From the NCBI RefSeq assembly GCF_016785085.1, contig NZ_JAENHO010000024.1, positions 1 to 64,000 on the forward strand: a DNA stretch of 64,000 bases, in the 5' to 3' direction. The notes under the pieces are model-generated. The model saw nothing but the letters and a program-made list of their open reading frames with translations. It was not told the origin of the DNA and searched no databases. Made by a program: the position numbers and the translations under genes. Of the stretch, positions 57,274 to 64,000 are shown in pieces (the first letter of the stretch is position 1; each line of letters starts with the position of its first letter). Source of the stretch: Paractinoplanes lichenicola. GTDB taxonomy: Bacteria; Actinomycetota; Actinomycetes; Mycobacteriales; Micromonosporaceae.

Positions 57274-58911
57274 TCAGGCGTCGGTCAGCAGCTTGTTCTC
57301 CTTGACGACGGGCACCGAGAGCGTCTTGTAGCCCACCTCGTCGAAGAGCACCGTCATCCGGTCCTCCTCGTAGCCCATCACCGTGCCCGGGCCCCATTCG
57401 CCGTGGCGGACCTTGGCGTGCACGGGGAACGGCTCGTCGGAGGTGGCGGTCTCGACCTCCTCGGCGGTGCCCTCGGCGCAGTTGTCGCAGTGGCCGCACG
57501 GCTTGGCCAGCTCCTCGCCAAAATACGCCAGCAGGGTCTGGGTGCGGCAGGCACGGGTCTCGGCGAAGCCGCGCATCATGTCGGTGCGCGAGCGCGACAC
57601 CACCTGCTGCCGCTCGTGCTCCTTGACCGCGAGAGCCGCGGCGGCGGCCGGCAGCGGCGCGAAGACCGGCACCGTCAGCTTGTTGGCCCGCCCGCTGGCC
57701 GCCGCGCCGACCTGTTCCAGCAGGCCCAGGTACGCCCCGAGCTTGCGTGGCCCGAGCCCGGTGGCCTCCTTGAGCTCGGTCTTGGTCTGCGGGCCCTTGC
57801 GCAGCGCCGCCGCCAGTTCGCGCAGTTCGACCTCGTCGGGGGCGCCCCCGGTGAAGAACCGCTGGATGGCCTCGTCCTCGGCCCGCCACAGCAGCAGGGC
57901 CTGGGCCGGCTCGCCGTCGCGGCCGGAGCGGCCGATCTCCTGGAAGTAGCTGTCCGGCGAGTCGGGCAGGGCCACGTGGGCGACCCAGCGGATGTTCGGC
58001 TTGTCGATGCCCATGCCGAACGCCGACGTGGCGACCATGATGTCGATCTTGTCGGCCGTGAAGTCCTCGTGCTTCTGCTCGCGTTCCTTGCCGGCCATGC
58101 CGCCGTGATAGAACTCGGCCGGATAGCCCGCCTCGGTGAGCTTGGCCGCCAGTTCCTCGGCCGTACGCCGGGTCGCGACATAGATGATGCCCGCGCCGGG
58201 CGCCGAGTCGAGCAGGGCGGTCAGCTTGCGCCAGCGGTAGTTCTCGTCGGGGCAGTACGCCACTTCGAGGAACAGGTTGCGCCGGTCGAGCCCGTGCACG
58301 TGGATCTCGGGCTTGTCCAGGTGCAGCCGCTCGATGATGTCGTCGCGCACCGGCGGCGAGGCCGTGGCCGTCAGGGCCAGCACGGGCGGGCGGCCGATCC
58401 CCTTGATCAGGTCGCCCAGGGCCAGGAACTCGGGCCGGAAGTCGTGTCCCCAGGCCGAGATGCAGTGCGCCTCGTCCACTGCCACCAGGCCCGGCTTGAG
58501 CGCCTTCACCTCGGCCATCCGCTCGGGATCGCTGAGCTGCTCGGGCGTGATGAAGAGGAACTCGGCGCGGCCCTCGGCGAGCTCGCGGATCGCCTCGCGC
58601 TGCTGGGCCGGCGTCTCGGCCGAGCTGACCCGGACGGCCCGGATCTTGGGATCGTCGCGCTCGTTGAGGGCGGCGATCTGGTCCTGCTGCAGGGCGAGCA
58701 GCGGCGAGATCACCACGGTGGGCCCGGGCAGCAGCACCGCCGGGATCTGATAGATCGCCGACTTGCCGGCGCCGGTCGGCAGCACCACCAGCGCGTCGCG
58801 GCGGCGCAGCACGGCCCGCATCGGCTTGAACTGGCCGGGGCGCAGCGAGGGCCACCCGAAGTGCTGGCGGGCGACCTTGCGGAGTCGGGGTCCGTAGACG
58901 GGAAGCTTCAT
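57274..58911 (-). CDS. recQ: RecQ-family ATP-dependent DNA helicase
   Basis: 545 residues. Motif 0 FGWPSLRPGQFKPMRAVL, Walker A VVLPTGAGKSAIYQIPAVL, DEAH box AVDEAHCISAWGHDFRP, TATASPPVRDDI, and motif VI QEIGRSGRDGEPAQAL. The zinc-binding Cys set is RACRTQTLLAYFGE with CGHCDNC. There is no HRDC domain; the end is a short SH3-like segment (KVRHGEWGPGTVMGYEEDRM with TVLFDEVGYKTLS). Unwinds DNA in recombination repair. ATG 58911 (MKLPVYGPRL) is the likely start. Confidence 0.94.
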   Translation of the reverse strand: MKLPVYGPRLRKVARQHFGWPSLRPGQFKPMRAVLRRRDALVVLPTGAGKSAIYQIPAVLLPGPTVVISPLLALQQDQIAALNERDDPKIRAVRVSSAETPAQQREAIRELAEGRAEFLFITPEQLSDPERMAEVKALKPGLVAVDEAHCISAWGHDFRPEFLALGDLIKGIGRPPVLALTATASPPVRDDIIERLHLDKPEIHVHGLDRRNLFLEVAYCPDENYRWRKLTALLDSAPGAGIIYVATRRTAEELAAKLTEAGYPAEFYHGGMAGKEREQKHEDFTADKIDIMVATSAFGMGIDKPNIRWVAHVALPDSPDSYFQEIGRSGRDGEPAQALLLWRAEDEAIQRFFTGGAPDEVELRELAAALRKGPQTKTELKEATGLGPRKLGAYLGLLEQVGAAASGRANKLTVPVFAPLPAAAAALAVKEHERQQVVSRSRTDMMRGFAETRACRTQTLLAYFGEELAKPCGHCDNCAEGTAEEVETATSDEPFPVHAKVRHGEWGPGTVMGYEEDRMTVLFDEVGYKTLSVPVVKENKLLTDA

Positions 58912-58951
58912 CGAGCGGCCATTGTGCCCCACCGGCATGTCAGGCAAACGC

Positions 58952-59902
58952 TTACGAGAGCTTGGGGAGGATCTCTTGGGCGTACAGGTCGAACAGGCCC
59001 GCGTAGTGCGGCCCGGTGTTCGCCACGTACACCTCGTCGAAGCCCGCCTGGCGGTACTTGTCGATCATCTCGAGGTGGCCCGCCGGGTCGCTGCCGCAGA
59101 CGAACGCCTCGCGCACCATGTCCTCGGTGACCAGCTGGGACGCCTGCTCGAAGTGCTTGGGCGAGGGCAGCACCTGGGAGAGCTCGCCGGGCACGCCCGC
59201 GTTCGGCCATTTCTCGTACGCGATCCGGGCGCCCTCGTCCTCGGTGGCCGCGAACGCCGCCTTGAACCCGGCCTGGGCGATCTTGGAGCCGCCGCCGTTC
59301 TCGCGGAAGCGTGACACCAGCTCGCCGTCGGGCATCGTGCTGACGTAGCCGTCGCCGAGCCGCGCCGCCGTGTCGACCGCCTTGGGCCCGAACCCGGAGA
59401 TGTAGATCTCGACGGGCTGGTCGGGCAGCGTGTAGATCCGCGCGTTCTCGACCGTGTAGTGCTTGCCGTGGTGCGAATACACGTCGCCCTTCCATAGCCC
59501 ACGCATCACCTCGACGGCCTCTTCGAGCATTTCCAGCCGTACGTCCAACTCGGGCCAGGCGTCGCCGAAGATGTGCTCGTTGAGCGCCTCGCCGGTGCCG
59601 ATCCCGAGCCGGAACCTGCCCCCGGTCAGCACCGCGCTGGTCGCCGCGGCCTGAGCGATCACCGCCGGGTGGATCCGGACCGTCGGGCAGGTGACCGCCG
59701 TGGTGATCGGCAGCGACGTCGCCTGGCTGAGCGCCCCGATCATCGACCACACGAACGGGCTGTTGCCCTGGGCGTCGACCCACGGGTGGTAGTGGTCCGA
59801 GATCCACAGGGCGGAGAAGCCGGCCTTTTCCGCGGCGCGAGCCTGCTCGAGCAGTTCCGCGGGGCCGTACTCCTCGCAGGAGAGGAAGTATCCGATGCGC
59901 AT
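58952..59902 (-). CDS. F420-dependent LLM-class oxidoreductase
   Basis: 316-residue luciferase-like TIM barrel: MRIGYFLSCEEYGPAELLEQ, FSALWISDHYHPWVDAQGNS, FRLGIGTGEALNEHIFG, EIYISGFGPKAVDTAARLGD and YVANTGPHYAGLFDLYAQEI. It matches the TIGR03557-type F420 group related to F420-dependent glucose-6-phosphate dehydrogenase; the substrate is unknown. Indicates that the host makes F420. Confidence 0.92.
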   Translation of the reverse strand: MRIGYFLSCEEYGPAELLEQARAAEKAGFSALWISDHYHPWVDAQGNSPFVWSMIGALSQATSLPITTAVTCPTVRIHPAVIAQAAATSAVLTGGRFRLGIGTGEALNEHIFGDAWPELDVRLEMLEEAVEVMRGLWKGDVYSHHGKHYTVENARIYTLPDQPVEIYISGFGPKAVDTAARLGDGYVSTMPDGELVSRFRENGGGSKIAQAGFKAAFAATEDEGARIAYEKWPNAGVPGELSQVLPSPKHFEQASQLVTEDMVREAFVCGSDPAGHLEMIDKYRQAGFDEVYVANTGPHYAGLFDLYAQEILPKLS

Positions 59903-59918
59903 ATGCGCCGGTGTACCC

Positions 59919-60050
59919 CTATTTCTTGCCACCGAACATGCGGCGTATGGCCCAGATCAGGATGAGGAACGCCAAAGCCACGCCCAGCAGGCGGACGGCG
60001 TGCACCTCGGACCAGTCGACACCGGACGCGGCAAGCGTGGAGGGGGTCAC
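59919..60050 (-). CDS. 43-residue single-helix membrane protein
   Basis: VTPSTLAASGVDWSEVHAVR followed by one helix LLGVALAFLILIWAI and a basic end RRMFGGKK. Starts at GTG 60050. Probably real, judging from codon use and clear membrane character, but no strong ribosome site is visible. Function unknown. Confidence 0.45.
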   Translation of the reverse strand: MTPSTLAASGVDWSEVHAVRLLGVALAFLILIWAIRRMFGGKK

Positions 60051-60194
60051 CCGCGCATGGTATCGGTCCCTTTTACCCACAGCTAATAGAAAGGTTTGTT
60101 GACTGAAACACGCTCGGGGTGTGACCATTGGTCGGCACAACGGGGGGTGTGCTCTCACGAGCGCGCTTAAACGTCACCGGAGGTACGGGGGCCT

Positions 60195-61754
60195 ATGCCG
60201 AACCATGGCGAATTGCCGGAACTGGCCGCGACGGTGCTGCAGCCGGGATTCGCCGGCACCACCGCGCCCGACTGGGTCCGGCGGTGGCTGGGTGAGGGTC
60301 TCGGCGGGGTCGCGCTGTTCGCCCGCAACGTCGAGTCGCCCGCGCAGGTCGCGGCGCTGACCGCGCAGCTGCGGGCCGAGCGCCCCGACGTGCTGGTGGC
60401 GATCGACGAGGAGGCCGGCGACGTCACCCGGTTCGAGTCGCGGCACGGCAGCTCGCGGCCCGGCAACCTGGCCCTCGGGGCGATCGACGACGTGCTGCTG
60501 ACCGAGGAGGTCGCCCGCGATCTGGGCGCCGACCTGGCTAACGCGGGCATCACGCTCGACTACGCGCCCGACGCCGACGTCAACAGCAACGCGGCCAACC
60601 CCGTGATCGGCGTACGGGCCTTCGGGGCCGAGCCGCACCTGGTGGCCCGTCACTCGGCCGCCTTCGTACGGGGTCTGCAGTCGGCCGGCGTCGCCGCCTG
60701 CGCCAAGCACTTCCCGGGGCACGGCGACACCAGCGTCGACTCGCACCACGACGTGCCGCTGATCGACCGCGACCGGGCCCAGCTGGCCGAGTGCGAGCTC
60801 GTGCCGTTCCGGGCCGCGATCGAGGCCGGCGTCCAGGTGGTGATGACCGGGCATCTGCTCGTCCCGGCCTACGACGCCGAGCTGCCGGCCACCCTCAGCC
60901 ACAAGATCATGACCGGGCTGCTGCGCGAGGAGCTCGGCTTCGACGGCCTGATCGTCACCGACGGCATCGAGATGCAGGCCGTACGCCGGCGCTACGGGCT
61001 GGCCGGGGCGGCCGTGAAGGCGCTCGCGGCCGGCGTCGACGCGATCTGCGTGGGCGGCGACCACGCCGACGAGCAGACCGCCGCCATGCTGCGCGACGCG
61101 ATCGTGGCCGCCGTGCGCTCGGGCGAGCTCGCCGAGGAGCGGCTGCGCGCGGCCGCGGCCCGGGTCAACCTGCTGGGCGCGTGGGCCACCTCGACCCAGA
61201 CCGCCACCGGTTCCCGCGCGGTCGCCGACGCGGGCCGCGAGGTCGCCGTGCTGACCCGCACCGACACCGTCGGCTACGCCGCCGCCCGCCGCGCCGTCCG
61301 GGTCACCACGACCGCGGAGGCCACGCTGCCGGTCACCGCGCCGCCGCACGTGGTCGAGTTCGCCCCGCCGCGCAACATCGCGATCGGGGCCGAGACCCCG
61401 TGGGGCGTGGGCACGCCGCTCGACGAGCTGCTGCCCGGCACCACCGCCGTCCGCCTGACCGAGGACGACCTCGGCGCCGAGCCCGCCGCCACGGTGCTCG
61501 ACGGCGCCGCCGGCCGCCCGCTGGTGCTGGTGGTGCGCGACGTGCACCGGCACGCCTGGCTGGCCGCCGCGCTGACCGCCGTGCTGGCCCAGCGGCCGGA
61601 CGCGATCGTGGTCGAGATGGGCGTGCCCGAGACGGTGACCGGGGCCGTGCACATCGCGACCTTCGGCGCCACCCGCGCCTGCGGCCTGGCCGCGGCCGAG
61701 CTGATCGCGGGCACCCGGGTGCCCACGCCGGCCCCGCAGCCGCTGGCGGCGTAA
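60195..61754 (+). CDS. Glycoside hydrolase family 3 protein
   Basis: 519 residues. GH3 TIM barrel: GLGGVALFARNVESPAQVAA, VLVAIDEEAGDVTRFESRHG, LDYAPDADVNSN, the NagZ-type catalytic loop ACAKHFPGHGDTSVDSHHDV and the nucleophile Asp in GLIVTDGIEMQAVRRRYG. A second domain follows. This points to beta-N-acetylglucosaminidase activity in cell-wall recycling. No signal peptide, so cytoplasmic. GGAGG precedes the ATG. Confidence 0.92.
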   Translation: MPNHGELPELAATVLQPGFAGTTAPDWVRRWLGEGLGGVALFARNVESPAQVAALTAQLRAERPDVLVAIDEEAGDVTRFESRHGSSRPGNLALGAIDDVLLTEEVARDLGADLANAGITLDYAPDADVNSNAANPVIGVRAFGAEPHLVARHSAAFVRGLQSAGVAACAKHFPGHGDTSVDSHHDVPLIDRDRAQLAECELVPFRAAIEAGVQVVMTGHLLVPAYDAELPATLSHKIMTGLLREELGFDGLIVTDGIEMQAVRRRYGLAGAAVKALAAGVDAICVGGDHADEQTAAMLRDAIVAAVRSGELAEERLRAAAARVNLLGAWATSTQTATGSRAVADAGREVAVLTRTDTVGYAAARRAVRVTTTAEATLPVTAPPHVVEFAPPRNIAIGAETPWGVGTPLDELLPGTTAVRLTEDDLGAEPAATVLDGAAGRPLVLVVRDVHRHAWLAAALTAVLAQRPDAIVVEMGVPETVTGAVHIATFGATRACGLAAAELIAGTRVPTPAPQPLAA

Positions 61755-61760
61755 CGAGCA

Positions 61761-61804
61761 CGGTTGCCGGCGGTCAGGGCGGGGGGCTCGACCGCCGGCA
61801 ACCG
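61761..61804. terminator. Bidirectional hairpin terminator
   Basis: Perfect 15-bp stem CGGTTGCCGGCGGTC (61761-61775) with 61790-61804 and a 14-nt loop, between the convergent GH3 and GNAT-fold genes. Confidence 0.85.
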
Positions 61805-61805
61805 G

Positions 61806-62090
61806 TCAGTCCTCGATGATGTCGTCGTATTCGGGGTGCTCGGCCACGTATTTCGCGAAGAACGGGCACGCCGGATAGACCCGTGCGCCCCGCGTCCGCA
61901 GCTCGTCGAGCGTGCGCTGCGCCAGCACGTTGGCCAGGCCCTGCCCGCGGAACCGGCGGTCGATCTCGCTGTGGGTCACGACGGTGATGCCGTCGCGGAC
62001 GCGGTAGACGGCCATGCCGCCCAGTTCCCCGTCGACGGTCAGCTCGAAGCGGTGCTCTGCCGGGTTGTCGCGCACATCGACGTCGCTCAT
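61806..62090 (-). CDS. Small GCN5-related acetyltransferase-fold protein
   Basis: 94 residues of the YidJ-like GNAT group: RFELTVDGELGGMAVYRVRD, VVTHSEIDRRFRGQGLANVL (acetyl-CoA loop RxxGxG), TLDELRTRGARVYPACPFFA and KYVAEHPEYDDII. The Cys in YPACPFF is conserved in this group. Substrate unknown. Its start is 38 bp from the divergent lipoprotein gene. Confidence 0.92.
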   Translation of the reverse strand: MSDVDVRDNPAEHRFELTVDGELGGMAVYRVRDGITVVTHSEIDRRFRGQGLANVLAQRTLDELRTRGARVYPACPFFAKYVAEHPEYDDIIED

Positions 62091-62128
62091 CGGCCCAGCT
62101 TAGGGTCGCGCGGGCCCCGTACGCTGGA

Positions 62129-62458
62129 GTGGTGTTGAAACCCACCCCCCGTCTCGCCGCCCTTCTGAGCTCGGCCGCCCTCGGCCTCGCGCTCCTCGCC
62201 GGTTGCAGCAGCGACAACGTCAGCTGCGGCCTCGACCAGTGCACCGTCTCGATCGACCGGGAAACGAACGCCAGCGCGAGCTTCCTGGGGGTGGAGGCCA
62301 AGTTTGTCAGCGCCGACGCCAACACCGTCACCCTCGACGTGGCCGGTGAGCAGATCAGCCTGACCAAGGGCCAGCAGGCCATCGAGGTGGCCGGCCTGCA
62401 GGTGTCGCTCGACAGCGTGACCCAGGACCAGATCGGCCTGCAGGTCTCGCGCAACTAG
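62129..62458 (+). CDS. Putative lipoprotein
   Basis: 109 residues. Hydrophobic N-terminus with lipobox LLAGC at about residue 26, then SSDNVSCGLDQCTVSIDRET and a beta-rich remainder (VEAKFVSADANTVTLDVAGE, GLQVSLDSVTQDQIGLQVSR). Two further Cys may form a disulfide. Starts at GTG 62129 or 62132. Function unknown. Confidence 0.7.
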   Translation: MVLKPTPRLAALLSSAALGLALLAGCSSDNVSCGLDQCTVSIDRETNASASFLGVEAKFVSADANTVTLDVAGEQISLTKGQQAIEVAGLQVSLDSVTQDQIGLQVSRN

Positions 62459-62480
62459 CGCCTTACCACGTGCCGACGTG

Positions 62481-62512
62481 CCCGTCCCGGGTTTGAAAAA
62501 ATCCGGGACGGG
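62481..62512 (+). terminator. Hairpin after the lipoprotein gene
   Basis: CCCGTCCCGG (62481-62490) pairs with CCGGGACGGG (62503-62512) around a 12-nt loop holding AAAAAA. It lies just before the DUF1206 start, so it may be a terminator or a leader element. Confidence 0.7.
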
Positions 62513-62526
62513 TCAATGTGGCTGCC

Positions 62527-63348
62527 ATGACCGCCGCCTCGAATGTGAAAGGCACCGCATCGCGGGCCGCCAACAGCAAGCCGCTCGAACTTCTGGCTCG
62601 AGGTGGCTTCATCGGATACGGCATCATCCACCTGATCTTCGCGTGGATCGCCCTGCAGGTGGCGTTCCAGGGCTCGTCGCAGGAGAGCGACCAGTCCGGG
62701 GCGCTGCAGACCCTGGCCGGCAACGGCCTCGGCAAGACGTTGCTCGTCATCATCGCCGTCGGCATGATCGCCATGGCCATCTGGCAGGGCTTCGAGGCCG
62801 CCATCGGCGAGAGCGGCGAGCAGAACAACTCCGCCAAGGCCGAGCGGGTGCTCTCCGTGGCCCGCGCGATCCTCTACCTCTACCTGGCCTACTACGCCAT
62901 CAAGATCCTGCAGGGCTCGAACGCCTCGATGGGCGACACCTCGCAGAGCAAGACCTCGAGCATCATGGACAACACCGGCGGCCGCTGGCTGATCGGGTTC
63001 GTCGGTCTCGTGGTGATCGGCGTGGGCGTCGGGATGGCCGTCTACGGCTTCAAGAAGAAGTTCACGAAGCACTTGAAGACCGAGGAGATGCCGGCCGGCA
63101 CCCGGCAGCCCATCATCCGGCTCGGCATGGCCGGCTACATGGCCAAGGGCACCGCGTACGCCATCGCCGGCCTGCTGGTCGTGCTGGCCGCTGTGAACTA
63201 CGACCCCGAGAAGGCCCGCGGCCTCGACGCCGCGCTGAAGACCCTGGCCGGTTACTCCTGGGGCGTGTGGCTGCTCGCGGTGATCGCGGTCGGCATCGCG
63301 GCCTTCGGCGTCTACTGCATCGCACAGGCCAAGTACCGGAAAGTGTGA
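62527..63348 (+). CDS. DUF1206 membrane protein
   Basis: 273 residues with three similar two-helix repeats, each beginning like RGGFIGYGIIHLIFAWIALQ, VARAILYLYLAYYAIKILQG and LGMAGYMAKGTAYAIAGLLV. This is the DUF1206 pattern; function unknown. ATG 62527 (MTAASNVKG) is preferred over GTG 62518. The hairpin upstream leaves only 14 bp for a ribosome site. Confidence 0.93.
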   Translation: MTAASNVKGTASRAANSKPLELLARGGFIGYGIIHLIFAWIALQVAFQGSSQESDQSGALQTLAGNGLGKTLLVIIAVGMIAMAIWQGFEAAIGESGEQNNSAKAERVLSVARAILYLYLAYYAIKILQGSNASMGDTSQSKTSSIMDNTGGRWLIGFVGLVVIGVGVGMAVYGFKKKFTKHLKTEEMPAGTRQPIIRLGMAGYMAKGTAYAIAGLLVVLAAVNYDPEKARGLDAALKTLAGYSWGVWLLAVIAVGIAAFGVYCIAQAKYRKV

Positions 63349-63376
63349 GCTAGCACCGATCTTCTTGCGGGAAAGT

Positions 63377-63428
63377 TGCGGGTATCGGCGACCTGGGCAA
63401 GCTGGGTCGCTGGTACCCGCACCTTTTT
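63377..63428 (+). terminator. Rho-independent terminator after DUF1206
   Basis: Nested stems TGCGGGTA (63377-63384) with TACCCGCA (63414-63421) and GCGACC (63388-63393) with GGTCGC (63405-63410), followed by CCTTTTTCC. Separates DUF1206 from the channel gene. Confidence 0.85.
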
Positions 63429-63446
63429 CCTGCGAAGGAGAGATTA

Positions 63447-64000
63447 GTGCCCAGCACTGTGAAGGCCGTGCTCGTCGTCGTCGCCGCGACCGGGGCGGCG
63501 ATACTGGCGGTGACGGTCCTGCACTGGCTTCTGAGCCGGCTCGGCCGCAGGTCGAAACTCGCCGCCGACCTGGCGCAGACGGCGCACCGGCCGTTCCTGG
63601 CGACCATGATCCTGTTTGCCCTGCAGCAGGCGTTGCGGGTCGTGACCGACGATTTCGCGGGCCGCGAGGGCATCCTGCACGCGCTGGTGATCCTCTTCAT
63701 CGCCGCGTTCGCCTGGCTGATCGCGGCGTTCCTGCTCGCGCTGGAGGACGCGGCGCTGGCCCACTGGCGCACCGACGTGCCCGACAACCTGCGCCGCCGC
63801 CGCTTCAAGACCCAGATCGTGATGCTCCGCCGGATCACCGTGGCCACGATAGTGGTGCTCACCCTGGGCGTCGTGCTGATGACGTTCCCGGGCATCAGGG
63901 CCCTCGGCGCCAGCGTGCTCGCCTCGGCCGGCATCGTCAGCGTCATCGCCGCCCTGGCCGCGCAGAGCACGCTGGGCAACGTCTTCGCCGGCCTGCAGCT
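63447..64000 (+). CDS. MscS-family mechanosensitive channel, cut by window edge
   Basis: 184 residues visible. GTG 63447 (VPSTVKAVLVVVAATGAAIL) has GAAGGAG upstream. Membrane helices at about 5-25, 50-70, 80-100 and 130-150, and the TM3 pore helix of MscS, GASVLASAGIVSVIAALAAQ with STLGNVFAGLQ, runs to the edge. The beta domain and C-terminus are outside the window. It releases solutes under osmotic downshock. Confidence 0.9.
   Translation, partial: MPSTVKAVLVVVAATGAAILAVTVLHWLLSRLGRRSKLAADLAQTAHRPFLATMILFALQQALRVVTDDFAGREGILHALVILFIAAFAWLIAAFLLALEDAALAHWRTDVPDNLRRRRFKTQIVMLRRITVATIVVLTLGVVLMTFPGIRALGASVLASAGIVSVIAALAAQSTLGNVFAGLQ

Overview
The window is a strongly GC-rich piece of an actinomycete chromosome, probably a Micromonosporaceae member of the Actinoplanes type. 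This is inferred from codon use, frequent GTG starts, F420-type flavin enzymes, DUF397/DUF5753 regulator pairs, a DUF6986 gene beside malate synthase, and many short intergenic gaps and overlapping gene ends. Apart from one IS110-family insertion near 38 kb it reads as ordinary chromosome. No rRNA, tRNA, CRISPR array or prophage was seen.

Layout. 0-1.7 kb: HrpB helicase (minus strand), cut by the window edge, ending in a perfect in-frame decapeptide repeat. 1.9-5.1 kb: purine operon uraD-hiuH-urate oxidase-8-oxoguanine deaminase-like. 5.3-9.7 kb: secreted CBM6-DUF1996 protein, malate synthase, and a DUF6986 aldolase-like gene whose start is triplicated. 9.8-12.7 kb: broken hydrolase, beta-propeller, small membrane protein, TfoX-N and DHFR-like genes. 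12.7-15.0 kb: allantoicase and allantoinase behind a long hairpin. 15.2-24 kb: GNAT-like, cupin, kinase-like, M29 peptidase, NAD epimerase, a large HTH/P-loop/TPR protein, and a frameshifted methyltransferase. 24-34.6 kb: phospholipase D, isoaspartyl methyltransferase-like, TetR, pirin, DUF397/XRE, MarR, an HTH/Clp-N pair and a VOC protein. 34.8-39 kb: PP2C-type regulator, Pro-rich membrane protein, IS110. 39-47.8 kb: membrane proteins, SRPBCC, YihY, carotenoid-desaturase-like oxidoreductase, second DUF5753 regulator. 47.9-52.7 kb: glycosyltransferase, then an ABC exporter with its own two-component system. 52.7-64 kb: VOC, AraC, internally deleted epoxide hydrolase, nucleotidyltransferase, RecQ, F420 oxidoreductase, GH3, lipoprotein, DUF1206, and an MscS channel cut by the edge.

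Working together. The purine genes form an almost complete route: 8-oxoguanine to urate, to 5-hydroxyisourate, to OHCU, to allantoin, to allantoate, to ureidoglycolate. Malate synthase, between the two purine blocks, would use the glyoxylate released. Ureidoglycolate lyase is not visible here. The MarR gene and the pirin gene share a near-identical promoter-operator. The HTH/Clp-N pair has a predicted leaderless promoter inside two palindromes. The most unusual structures are the triplicated TGATG start cassette, a palindromic Shine-Dalgarno serving two divergent genes, a bridge-RNA-like fold upstream of the IS110 recombinase, an 81-bp-arm hairpin before allB, and an over-represented CGTACGGG motif.
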